From Streptomyces amritsarensis (GTDB lineage: Bacteria > Actinomycetota > Actinomycetes > Streptomycetales > Streptomycetaceae), in NCBI RefSeq assembly GCF_001953875.1, contig NZ_MQUR01000044.1, positions 1 to 57,109 of the forward strand: DNA of 57,109 nucleotides, read 5' to 3'. The translations under genes were made by a program, and so were the position numbers. Below, one piece after another: positions 42,452 to 50,333 of this stretch (the stretch's first letter is position 1; each line of letters starts with the position of its first letter). The notes beneath the pieces are model-generated. The model did no database searches. It was not told where the DNA came from and saw only the letters and a program-made list of their open reading frames with translations.

Positions 42452-42890
42452 GGGTATCGCCGTGCCCAGATGAGGATCGCGGCGACGTGGAGCGCGGCTT
42501 GGTAGGCGATGGCGAGCTTGTCGGTCCGCATGGCCAGGCCGCGCCACTGCTTGAGCCGGTTGATGCAGCGTCCGACTGAGTTGCGCTGCTTGTACGCCTC
42601 GGTGTCGAAGGCGGGCGGTCGGCCTCCGGCGCTGCCTCGCCGCAGCCGGTGACCGATCTGGTCGGAGGGTGGGGGATGACAGCGGGGATTCCGCGTTGGC
42701 GGACGTGACTTCGGATCGCGCGGGATGAGTACGCGAGGTCCGCGAGGACGGCATCGGGGCGGGTCCTTGGTCTTCCGGGGCCGCTTCGCGGAACGCGATG
42801 GCGGCCATGACGGTCTCGAAGGCCGGGGCGTCACCCGCCTGGCCTGCGGTGACGCGGAGGCCCAGGGGCCGTGCATGGGCGTCACATCGC
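42452..42890 (-). pseudogene. IS5-family transposase remnant
   Basis: The C-terminal half of an IS5-type (IS1647/IS112-like) transposase survives in three frames: HARPLGLRVTAGQAGDAPAFETVMAAI, then AVLADLAYSSRAIRSHVRQRGIPAVIP, then HRLRRGSAGGRPPAFDTEAYKQRNSVGRCINRLKQWRGLA and IAYQAALHVAAILIWARR. At least two frameshifts separate them and the N-terminal half is missing. No terminal inverted repeats could be identified. Confidence 0.85.
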
Positions 42891-43320
42891 CTGTAGGCCA
42901 CTGCGCGATCAGCCAGGTCAGCGGGCTCGTGCCGTCCTCTGTCGGTTGGGGGCGGCGGCCGGCGAGCCGGACCCGCAGGAACACGAAGTGCGAGCTCATC
43001 GCCGCTTTCGAGCCCTTGCGCCAGGACAGGGTCCGGCCGCGGCCTGCGGCCAGCACGTGCTCGCGTAGGGAGACCGGGCGGGTGCGGTAGCGGGGCAGCG
43101 GCCGGGGGCCCAGGCCGCCGTAGGCCGGCTGGTGGGGTTCGGCGTCCTCGCCGTGGGCGGTGATCTCGGCTTTGACCTGTAGCACGTAGGCCCGGCCGCG
43201 GTTCTCCAGGCCGCGGCGGAAGTCGGCGTTGGCACCGTATCCGGTGTCCGCGACCAGGACGGCGGGCCGCAGACCGGTGGCGTCGAGTTCGTCGAGCATG
43301 TCCAGGGCGAGTTGCCACTT
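42886..43320 (-). pseudogene. IS701-family transposase fragment
   Basis: The middle of an IS701-like DDE transposase: KWQLALDMLDELDATGLRPAVLVADTGYGANADFRRGLENRG, VLQVKAEITAHGEDA, RPVSLREHVLAAGRGRTLSWRKGSKAAMSSHFVFLRVRLAGRRP, TSPLTWLIAQWP. It lacks both ends. At one side it runs in frame into the IS5 remnant, at the other in frame into an IstB remnant, so the whole reads as one false chimeric frame. Confidence 0.85.
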
Positions 43321-43530
43321 GGCCTTCTTGTTCGCGCGGTAGCTGGGGCTGTTCCTGATGACCTGGTGGCTGGTGTTGATCGGCCGGGACGGGGAGGAGT
43401 GGATACCAGTCGCTGGCCGCCCGGTTGCGGGTGGCGATCAGGGACCGGCCCTGCCGTACGCGGACCAGGTCGTAGAGGTCATCGGCCTGGGACGCTCCGA
43501 GTCGGCGCGCGGCGAAGTCGCGGGGACCTC
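43318..43530 (-). pseudogene. IS21-family IstB (ATPase helper) C-terminal remnant
   Basis: RDFAARRLGASQADDLYDLVRVRQGRSLIATRNRAASDWYPLLP followed, after a lost segment and frame change, by RPINTSHQVIRNSPSYRANKKAK. These match the C-terminus of IstB-type transposition ATPases (LYELV...GRSLIxTSNR...DWYPLFPNP...INTSHQVxMNGPSYRPNKRP). No IstA or ATPase N-terminus is present. Confidence 0.75.
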
Positions 43531-43584
43531 ACGGCCTGCCCGTACGGGGGCGGCCGAGGGGCTGGGTCCACGGGCCGGTCCCCG

Positions 43585-45126
43585 TCACTTGGGGGAAGAG
43601 CCGTAGGGCTGGAGGAGCTGGTCCACGGGCGCGTGGTCGTCGGTGAGGAGTCGAGCACCGCCGATCCACGAGGTGAGGTCGTCACCGCCGGTGATCTTCC
43701 AGCCGTTCTGGCGTGCGTCCAGCGCCGCCTGGGTCGCGCGGAGGTCGACCGGCCGGTCGGAGGCGAGGACTACCAGGTTGCCCCCCTCGGGAAGGGCGGC
43801 CGGGTCGAGGCCGATGTCAGACGGCTTGCCGACGACGGCGACGTGCCCGAAGGCCGCGCGGAGGGTGGCCACTTCGGCGCGTGCGAAGGCCAGACCGCCG
43901 TGATCGATGAGGTTGGCGACATACAGGCCGTCCGCGTTGAGCACCCGCCGTACGTCGGACATCGCCTCCACCGTGGTGAGGTGCCACGGCACGCTCACAC
44001 CCCCGAAGGCGTCGCCGACGACGAGGTCACGACTGCCGGTCCCCAGACGGCGCAGGCCGAGCCTGCCGTCCTCGACGCGTACCGAGATTCCGCTCGCCGA
44101 TCCCGCACCCAGCTGGTCGCGGTCGATGCGCACGACCCCGCCGTCGATCTCGGACACCAGGCTCTGCGTCCCGGGCCGGGTGGCCGCGAGGTAGCGGGGG
44201 AAGGTGAGACCGCCACCGCCCACGTGGTGGGCGGCCAAGGGCGCACCCTCGGGAAAGGCGGCATCGACCACCGACGCGATGGCCCGCACGTACTCGAACT
44301 GGAGGTGCGTCGGGTCGTCGATGTCGACGTAGGAGTGCCGCACGCCGTCCAGAACGAGCGTGCGACCACCGTCCCGATCGGGGTCCGTGACGACCCGCGC
44401 GCAGTGATACCTGGTCTCCGTGTCGCAGCCGCCCGGCGCGACGCCGGTGGCGAGGCCGCCGGCCACGACCGCGGCCATGAGGGCCGGGGTGCCGCTCCAC
44501 CCGCGCGTGCGCCACTCGACCAGCGCCGAGCCGACCACCAGCAGCGTCCCCAAGCCGATCAGGATGCCGCTGACCGGCAACCGCGCGATGAGGACGAAAC
44601 CGGTGAGGACCGTGCCCACGATGGCGCCGACGGTACCGACGCCGGACAGCCGGCCGACAACCGTCCCGGTCTCGGCGAGGTCGGTGAGACGCAGCTTCGT
44701 CACGATCGGCGTCACCGCCGAGAGCAGCGCGCCCGGTACGAGGATGGTCAGGGACGCGATCAGCAACAGCACCGCCGGTGCCCACTCCGCGGTGGTGCGC
44801 AGCACGGCAGGAGTGAGGGCCACAGCCGCTCCCGACACCCCGAGCGAGGGGCCGATGAGCCGGCGTGGATCGACCTGGTCGGCGATGCGCCCGCCCAGCC
44901 AGGAGCCGGCGGCGATCGCGGTCAGGGCGATGCCGATCACCATGGTGCTGGTCTCGAGGGTGAGGCCGAGGTAGGGAGCCAGCAGCCGCAGAGCGACGAT
45001 CTCCACCACCAGGACCGCGGCCGACGACCCGAACACGAGCACGGCAGCGGTGCGGGGCCCCATCCCGCGGTTGCGGGGCGTGCCCTCGGCGACAGGCGAG
45101 GAGGACGATCCGGTCACGGGCGACAT
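43585..45126 (-). CDS. Membrane-fused spermidine-synthase-like methyltransferase fold protein
   Basis: A 513-residue protein. The N-terminal ~220 residues have seven or so membrane helices (AAVLVFGSSAAVLVVEIVALRLLAPYLG..., MVIGIALTAIAAGSWLGGRIAD). The C-terminal part is a spermidine-synthase-like Rossmann fold: LVLDGVRHSYVDIDDPTHLQFEYV, AAHHVGGGGLTFPRYL, LVSEIDGGVVRID and DLVVGDAFGGVSVPWHLTT. This fused architecture is widespread in actinobacteria and its product is unproven; the GGGGLTFPRYL loop departs from the catalytic GGGDG of true synthases. ATG at 45126. Confidence 0.85.
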   Translation of the reverse strand: MSPVTGSSSSPVAEGTPRNRGMGPRTAAVLVFGSSAAVLVVEIVALRLLAPYLGLTLETSTMVIGIALTAIAAGSWLGGRIADQVDPRRLIGPSLGVSGAAVALTPAVLRTTAEWAPAVLLLIASLTILVPGALLSAVTPIVTKLRLTDLAETGTVVGRLSGVGTVGAIVGTVLTGFVLIARLPVSGILIGLGTLLVVGSALVEWRTRGWSGTPALMAAVVAGGLATGVAPGGCDTETRYHCARVVTDPDRDGGRTLVLDGVRHSYVDIDDPTHLQFEYVRAIASVVDAAFPEGAPLAAHHVGGGGLTFPRYLAATRPGTQSLVSEIDGGVVRIDRDQLGAGSASGISVRVEDGRLGLRRLGTGSRDLVVGDAFGGVSVPWHLTTVEAMSDVRRVLNADGLYVANLIDHGGLAFARAEVATLRAAFGHVAVVGKPSDIGLDPAALPEGGNLVVLASDRPVDLRATQAALDARQNGWKITGGDDLTSWIGGARLLTDDHAPVDQLLQPYGSSPK

Positions 45127-45285
45127 CCTTGCACGCGGCTGGTCGACAGCATGGCGAAAGGCACGAAAGGGCCGTTCCGACGCTCATGAGAACCACGGGC
45201 GCGCACAGGGCGCTCCGTTCCGGTCAGGGGATGTTCCGGGACGGAAGCGGCCTGCTGGAGCCCTGGGAGCCCAAGTGGTCCATGG

Positions 45286-45341
45286 GTGGCCAATGAAACA
45301 ACGGAACGTTGTTTCATTGGCCACTGGAGTAGGATGACGTC
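45286..45341 (+). promoter_or_regulatory. 39-bp palindrome over a probable leaderless promoter
   Basis: A perfect 18-bp inverted repeat with a 3-bp spacer: GTGGCCAATGAAACAACG at 45286-45303, GAA, and the exact complement at 45307-45324. TAGGAT at 45330-45335 is a good -10 box whose start site would coincide with the ATG at 45342, giving a leaderless mRNA. The palindrome covers the -35 region, the right place for a repressor. It precedes the HTH gene and tap-tpg. Confidence 0.8.
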
Positions 45342-45728
45342 ATGTCGGACGACACCGAGACCACCGCCGGCCGTCGGCCTGCCACTCCCGCGGGCCGGCC
45401 GTCGGCCGATGGCGCTCTCGCCGAGGGCCTGCTGCGTGACGTCGCCTTCCTGGAGGGGCTGTTGGCAGGCACGGCGGGTGTCGGCGGTGGAGCAGGACGG
45501 TCCCGCGGTGCTTCGGACGAGGACGTTGCCGCTGCCCTGGGCGTGTTCGAGGGCATGCGTACGGCGCTCGACCGGCTGGAGGCGCACGTCGTCATCGAGG
45601 CCCGGCGGCGCGGGATGGAATGGCGGGAGATCGCCGGCCACCAGGGGATGAAGTCGTCCCAGGCCGCTTCGCAGCGTTACCAGCGCCTGGTGACCCGCCT
45701 CGAAGAGATCCGCCAGGGCATCCGGTAA
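45342..45728 (+). CDS. Small HTH protein upstream of tap
   Basis: A 128-residue protein. The C-terminal part is helix-turn-helix-like: AHVVIEARRRGMEWREIAGHQGMKSSQAASQRYQRLVTRLEE. The N-terminal half is an acidic helical segment (ALAEGLLRDVAFLEGLLAG) around a Gly/Ala-rich linker. It probably binds DNA, perhaps the palindrome before it, and controls the tap-tpg operon (inference). Translation likely starts at the first base of the mRNA. tap follows after 23 bp. Confidence 0.75.
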   Translation: MSDDTETTAGRRPATPAGRPSADGALAEGLLRDVAFLEGLLAGTAGVGGGAGRSRGASDEDVAAALGVFEGMRTALDRLEAHVVIEARRRGMEWREIAGHQGMKSSQAASQRYQRLVTRLEEIRQGIR

Positions 45729-45751
45729 GACCAGGCAGGAGACACCCCTTC

Positions 45752-47851
45752 ATGAGCAGTCAGCCTTCCGACCCCCTCGCCGCGGTCGACGCCCTCCTCG
45801 CCGCCGTGGAAGCCGGCCACCTCCTCCCGGTGCCCGCGGAACGGGTCCGTCTGCGGGAAGCGGCCGGGCTGACCCAGGCCGCCGTCGCTCAGGCGCTCGG
45901 CGTGCGCATCCCCAGCATCCAGGCCTGGGAGGAAGGACGCGCCGAGCCGAAGCCCGAACGCCTCCAGGCCTACCGCCGTCTCCTCGAAGGCCTGGCCCAG
46001 CGCTACCCGGCCCCCGCCCCCACCCCGTCGCGGCCACAGGACACGCCTCCGGCCCCCACCGCGGACCCCGCCCTCCCGCCGACGCCGGCCACGGACACCA
46101 TCGCGGCCGCCGGACGGCCCGCCCCCCACACCCCCCACACCCCCCGGCGTCACGCCGTGCGGCAGGCCGCCAAGCGCCCCACCACGACAGCCGATCCCCG
46201 GTTCCCGCACGGCCCGCTCGCCGTGCTGGACGGCGACGGCAGCGCGTACGGCGTCGACGGGATCGTGCTGGAGTGCCCCGCCACCACCCTCATCGAGTTG
46301 GTGGAGTGGACGCTGAAGGAATCCGGTCTGGGCGCCGCCCGCCTGAACCGCAACGGCAAGGACTCCGACCCGCTCATCGTGCTCACCGCCTCCGCCGCGG
46401 TGAAGCTCGGACTCCCGGAGCGGTTGGAGGGCCGTGAGGAGCGCCGCTCGCTGCGCCTGGCCGACGACCACCCGGTCGTGCAGCAGATCGGGAAGGCGAA
46501 GTGGCAGCTCACACAGCGCGGTTTCGGCCCCTGGCCGCGGATCTACCGCGCGGCGGACGGCAGCGCGCGGCAGTGCGTGCAGCTCGCGATTCTGTCCTGG
46601 GACGCCCTCGACACCCGCTCGTGGCCGGGCGTCGCCGCCATGCATCCGGCCGACATCGCCCGTGTCCTCGGCACCTACGCCCAGCGGGTCATCACCCCGC
46701 GCGGTTCCACCGCCGTGTCCGGCCTGGAGCTGATGACCGCTCTGCGCCCGCCCACGAAGGCCGTCCAGGAGAACGGGACGTGGGTGTCGGGCCACAACCC
46801 GGGCAGCCTCGGATCGCAGCCCCTCGCGCCGGCCCCGCCGGAGGCCATCGCCGAACACCCCGTGGTCGTGAACTCCGGCTGGAGCGGGGGGTTCCTGAGC
46901 GAGGAGGCCTACCAGTGGGTCCGCGACCCCGCCCTCCTCTCCGACGCGGAGTGCCTGCTGCCGTATGCGGTCGGCCTGGACCTGAACACCGCCTTCCTCG
47001 CCGCGGCCGCCCGCCTGACGGTGGGATTGTCCGGCCCCGACCACTTCCACCGGCCGGTGTTCAACAAGAAGATCCCCGGCTCCTGGCTGGCCGACCTCTC
47101 CGGCATCGACCTCGACCCGTGCCTGCCGTCGCCGTTCACCCCGGACGGCACCCGGCCGGCCGGCCCGGCGTGGTACCAGACCCACACGCTCGCCTACGCC
47201 CAGGAACTCGGGTACGACGTCCAGCCGTTCGAGGCCTACCTGCGCCGCGAGACCGGCGCGTACCTCGACCCGTGGCACGACCGGCTGAAGAGCGCCTACC
47301 TCGACACCCTCGCCGACCTCGGCGTCACCGCCGGCCTCACCGATGCCGACTTCCTCAAGGCCATGGAAGTTCACCAGCAGGCCGACCCGGCGATGGCCGC
47401 CGTCCTCGCGGCGATCAAGGCCACGGTCAAGGGCGGCATCGGCAAGCTCCGCGAACGCCCCCAGGGCCGCACCTACCGCGACGGCGACCCGTGGCCCGCG
47501 ATGCAGCGCCCGACGTGGCGCCCCGACATCCGCGCCGCCGTCATCTCCAAGGCCCGCGTCAACATGCACCGCAAGCTCGCCAACATGGTGAAACTGACCG
47601 GCCTGTACCCCCTCGCGGTCCTCTCCGACTGCGTCGTCTACCCCAGCCCCGGTCCGTCGCCGCTGGACTTCCTCCCGTACGACGCTTCGGGCAAGCCGCT
47701 GATGGGCGGCTTCCGCCTCGGCGCGACCCCCGGCCTGGCCAAGCTGGAAGGGGTCCAGGAGATGTCGTGGGCGGTCGACCTGATGGAGAAGGGCCTCAAC
47801 CCCGCCCGCCACATCAAGGGCGGTGACGCCGTCCTCGACGACGGCGAATAG
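45752..47851 (+). CDS. tap: Telomere-associated protein Tap
   Basis: A 699-residue protein of the Streptomyces Tap family. Tap binds the 3' single-stranded overhang of linear-replicon telomeres and recruits the terminal protein for end patching. An N-terminal helix-turn-helix (RLREAAGLTQAAVAQALGVRIPSIQAWEEGRAEPKPERLQAYRRLLEG, about 27-75) precedes a Pro/Thr-rich linker. The conserved Tap body follows: LAVLDGDGSAYGVDGIVLECPATTL, PWPRIYRAADGSARQCVQLAI and SKARVNMHRKLANMVKLTGLYPLAVLSDCVVY. Length fits (about 700-750). AGGAG lies 11 bases before the ATG at 45752. The tpg gene follows 58 bp later, the hallmark tap-tpg operon. Confidence 0.92.
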   Translation: MSSQPSDPLAAVDALLAAVEAGHLLPVPAERVRLREAAGLTQAAVAQALGVRIPSIQAWEEGRAEPKPERLQAYRRLLEGLAQRYPAPAPTPSRPQDTPPAPTADPALPPTPATDTIAAAGRPAPHTPHTPRRHAVRQAAKRPTTTADPRFPHGPLAVLDGDGSAYGVDGIVLECPATTLIELVEWTLKESGLGAARLNRNGKDSDPLIVLTASAAVKLGLPERLEGREERRSLRLADDHPVVQQIGKAKWQLTQRGFGPWPRIYRAADGSARQCVQLAILSWDALDTRSWPGVAAMHPADIARVLGTYAQRVITPRGSTAVSGLELMTALRPPTKAVQENGTWVSGHNPGSLGSQPLAPAPPEAIAEHPVVVNSGWSGGFLSEEAYQWVRDPALLSDAECLLPYAVGLDLNTAFLAAAARLTVGLSGPDHFHRPVFNKKIPGSWLADLSGIDLDPCLPSPFTPDGTRPAGPAWYQTHTLAYAQELGYDVQPFEAYLRRETGAYLDPWHDRLKSAYLDTLADLGVTAGLTDADFLKAMEVHQQADPAMAAVLAAIKATVKGGIGKLRERPQGRTYRDGDPWPAMQRPTWRPDIRAAVISKARVNMHRKLANMVKLTGLYPLAVLSDCVVYPSPGPSPLDFLPYDASGKPLMGGFRLGATPGLAKLEGVQEMSWAVDLMEKGLNPARHIKGGDAVLDDGE

Positions 47852-47909
47852 TGCCGGCTGCCGGATCGAGCAGCATGACCAGGACCCCGCGCCGAGGAGC
47901 TGAACCGCT

Positions 47910-48464
47910 GTGGGAGAGATCGAGGACGCCATCGTCCGCGCCGACCAGGAGGGCTTCACCAGACAGCCGCCCAAGACCCTCAAGGGCAGGATCAACTTCC
48001 TGCTGAAGCGGCTGGGGACGACCAAGGCCGTCGCCGCGGAGCTGGGGGTCAGCCAGCGGTCGGTGGAGCGCTACCGCAAGGGCGACCGCAAGACCCCGCC
48101 CAAGACCGTCGCGGACCGCATCGAGGCGGCCGTACGCGCCCGCTGGCAGCCCGTGGTCCGCGGCCGCCGCCGCAAGGAGGCCGCCACCAGCACCGGGATC
48201 ACGGTCGAGACCCGTGCCCGGTTCGGCTACACGGCCCCCGTCGGCACCACCGACGACGGCCGCGTACGCCGCCTCACCGTGCACCTCCCCGCCACCTACG
48301 CCCAGCGACTGTTCGACGCCCGCGTCCGGGGCGCCGACGACCGCGAGCTGCGCGGGATCGTCGCCGAGGGACTGCAGGAGGTCTACTTCAAGGACGGCGG
48401 CACCCGGGCCGACCAACTCCGGGTCGAGTTCACCGACATCGACTACTTCGACGTCTCCTTCTGA
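47910..48464 (+). CDS. tpg: Telomere terminal protein Tpg
   Basis: A 184-residue terminal protein that becomes covalently attached to the 5' ends of linear Streptomyces DNA and primes end replication. The family landmarks are all there: GEIEDAIVRADQEGFTRQPPKTLKGRI at the start, a helix-turn-helix at about 38-60 (TTKAVAAELGVSQRSVERYRKGDRK), TSTGITVETRARFGYTAPVGTTDDGRVRRLTVHLP, and VAEGLQEVYFKDGG...FTDIDYFDVSF at the end. Length matches known Tpg (184-185). GTG start with GAGGAG about ten bases upstream. Which residue carries the DNA link is not assigned here. Confidence 0.95.
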   Translation: MGEIEDAIVRADQEGFTRQPPKTLKGRINFLLKRLGTTKAVAAELGVSQRSVERYRKGDRKTPPKTVADRIEAAVRARWQPVVRGRRRKEAATSTGITVETRARFGYTAPVGTTDDGRVRRLTVHLPATYAQRLFDARVRGADDRELRGIVAEGLQEVYFKDGGTRADQLRVEFTDIDYFDVSF

Positions 48465-48518
48465 CCTCCCCGCCGCCGCGACGCACCAGCATGCGCCACC
48501 GGCCGGCAGCCCGTCCTC

Positions 48519-48625
48519 TCAGCCCCTGACGGCCCCTGCGATCTGCCGGGCGGCCTGGGCGGGGGAGAGCTGCGTGGTATCGACGACCTCAGCCTCTGCG
48601 TGCAACCACGCCCGTGCCGCCGAGC
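48519..48625 (-). pseudogene. C-terminal fragment of an AAA-type kinase
   Basis: AWLHAEAEVVDTTQLSPAQAARQIAGAVRG then stop, in a frame different from the neighbouring 2H gene. The V-V-D-T-T-x-L-S/T-P-x-Q-x-A pattern is typical of the last residues of AAA-type small-molecule kinases (gluconokinase/adenylylsulfate kinase-like). The rest of that gene is absent, so this is a leftover. Confidence 0.4.
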
Positions 48626-49128
48626 GGCGCGGTGAACCGCGATCGCCAGCCTTCCCGCGTCAGCTCGACGAGCTGGACCGCCGCCGCACGGGTGCGCAGC
48701 GGTAGCAGGCTCCCGACCGCATCGCGAACGCGGGCGGCGGCCGCCGGGTCGTCTGCACCCAGGGCGACCGTCACATGCGCGGCGGGCCGCGCCCCGAAGC
48801 GGCCGCCGTACGGACGCAGGCCGGGCCACTGGCCGCGGAACACATCGACGAGCGGCTGGAGTTGCGGCACGGAGACGGCGATGAAGCCGGATGCCGTCAC
48901 GATGTCCTCCAGCAGCAGGTCGGCGGCGGGAAAACGCGCTGCCAGGGAACGTACGTCCTCCTCGTCCTGACCATTCAGCGCCGACTGCGGCAGGAAGGGG
49001 TGGCAGAGCGAGACGTGCGCCGGCACCCCGGGACGCACCAGGGCCGGGTCGATGCGCCGCGCCGCATCGAGGAGCGGGTCGGCGTCGGGCAGAACGATGA
49101 CGACGGCGGTGGTCCCTGGCTCTGGCAT
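48589..49128 (-). CDS. 2H phosphoesterase (2'-5' RNA-ligase-like)
   Basis: A 179-residue LigT-type protein. The two histidine motifs of the 2H superfamily are AHVSLCHPF and AHVTVALGAD, spaced by the usual ~80 residues. Members act as cyclic phosphodiesterases or 2'-5' RNA ligases on RNA or nucleotide ends. The ATG has CAGAG...G upstream. It is convergent with tpg; the space between holds the kinase fragment, so this may be an insertion boundary. Confidence 0.85.
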   Translation of the reverse strand: MPEPGTTAVVIVLPDADPLLDAARRIDPALVRPGVPAHVSLCHPFLPQSALNGQDEEDVRSLAARFPAADLLLEDIVTASGFIAVSVPQLQPLVDVFRGQWPGLRPYGGRFGARPAAHVTVALGADDPAAAARVRDAVGSLLPLRTRAAAVQLVELTREGWRSRFTAPLGGTGVVARRG

Positions 49129-49189
49129 TCCGTCATCATCGCAGCTCAGGTGTGTGAGCGGCGCTGTCAGAGCAGAGCGCTGTGCGTCC

Positions 49190-49642
49190 TCAGCCCTGGG
49201 CGGAGACGTCCAGGGCGGTCCCGTACAGGCGGGTGACGCGCAGCAGGATGGTCACGCGCCGGTCCGGCAGGGGGTGCTCGCCGGGGGCCGCGCCGTCAGC
49301 CGGGTCCGCTATCTCGGCCTCTCCCTCGGCGACGGCGAACGACCATACGTCCGGGCCGCTGACGTGCAGTGAGGCATGCGGGTCCCGGCGCAGTTGGCGG
49401 ACCTTGAGGCGGTCGGCGGTGGAGGAGACCCGGAGTACACGTTCCTCGGCGTTCCAGTCGTACAGGACCGTGGACAGGTGCGGGTGGCCGGTGCTCCTGA
49501 CGCTGGCGAGTACGCCGAACTGCTGCCGGCTCAACAGTTGGGAGAGCTCCTGGTCGGTGAGTGCGCGGGGGGCCGGGCCGTCGTTCGGGGTGGTGGTGGC
49601 AGCGGCAGCGGTGGTGGTGACAGTGGCGGTGTGGTTGCTCAT
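49190..49642 (-). CDS. PPOX-class flavin/F420-dependent oxidoreductase
   Basis: A 150-residue split-barrel protein: LLSRQQFGVLASVRSTGHPHLSTVLYDWNAEERVLRVSSTADRLKVRQLRRDPHASLHVSGPDVWSFAVAEGEAEI is the pyridoxamine-phosphate-oxidase-like fold, in the clade often annotated PPOX-class F420-dependent. An N-terminal Ala/Thr-rich tail of about 25 residues precedes it. Substrate unknown. Start ATG at 49642 with GAGG about ten bases before. A 36-bp spaced palindrome lies about 100 bp upstream. Confidence 0.82.
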   Translation of the reverse strand: MSNHTATVTTTAAAATTTPNDGPAPRALTDQELSQLLSRQQFGVLASVRSTGHPHLSTVLYDWNAEERVLRVSSTADRLKVRQLRRDPHASLHVSGPDVWSFAVAEGEAEIADPADGAAPGEHPLPDRRVTILLRVTRLYGTALDVSAQG

Positions 49643-50276
49643 GGAGATCAGCCTCGGTGGTCGGAGTGGGTGGACTGGAGGGCGGTCAGGGCGGCTTGCG
49701 GAGTGCAGCGGACGCGGGCGGGCCCCCGCGGTCGACCCGACGCAACATAAGTACCGTAGCAGATAGTTTTGTTGCGGACGATCTCCGGAATCCGGCACCT
49801 GCGCGTGCGGAGGTATCCGGATGCGCGGACGGGCCTGCCCGGCCTTCGGTGGCCGGCCGGCGCGGGAAGCTCTCGCGGCGGCTCGGATCCACGGACTTCG
49901 ACCGGCCTGCCGGTCCGGCGCCCGCCTTCCCAGCCTGACGGTCCTCGATCCGGTCCCCTGTGGCAACGGTGATGTCGCCTCCGGGTGTCTACCTGGCGAG
50001 GGTGGTGCCGGTCGAGGTCGCAGGCAGCGGGTGCGGGTCCCGTGGGGCGCGGCCATGGGGCGGCCCGACGTGCGTCCCGAGGTCGGCGCTGATGCGTACC
50101 CCCCCTGCACCCCCGGGGAAGGTGCCTGTGCACGCCCCTGCCAACGCCCCTGCGCCCGCCCCTGCGTACGCCGCTTTGCGGCGCCTGTGGGCGTCCCGGC
50201 CCGCGGCCGTGGTGGAGTGCGCGGTCACCCGCGTGGCGGCGCGAGGTCTTGCCGCCCGCTCTCTCTTTTCGTCCCC
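49643..50276. other. Long gap between PPOX and SPFH genes
   Basis: About 630 bp without a convincing gene. An AT-richer stretch at 49740-49800 contains CGCAACA (49741-49747) and TGTTGCG (49770-49776), a 7-bp inverted repeat with 22-bp spacer, likely part of the PPOX promoter. The stretch 50100-50170 is a Pro/Ala-coding-like repeat (CCTGC...CCCCTGC) without gene features. Confidence 0.45.
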
Positions 50277-50327
50277 TTGACGATATCGCCGCGCTCCCTT
50301 ATCGTCGCGTTGACGAAATGAAGGGGG
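50277..50327 (+). promoter_or_regulatory. Promoter and RBS of the SPFH operon
   Basis: TTGACG (50277-50282), exactly 17 bp, TATCGT (50300-50305): a good housekeeping sigma promoter. GACGATA and TATCGTC form an inverted repeat around it, and TTGACGA recurs at 50310-50316, 33 bp on. AAGGGGG at 50321-50327 is the ribosome site, six bases before the ATG. Confidence 0.8.
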
Positions 50328-50333
50328 TTCGCC

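Noticed and set aside
42343..43299. One large transposase gene
   Set aside because: It joins parts of two different IS families in frame by chance of decay, and continues past the IS5 end into sequence antisense to the Imm1-like gene.
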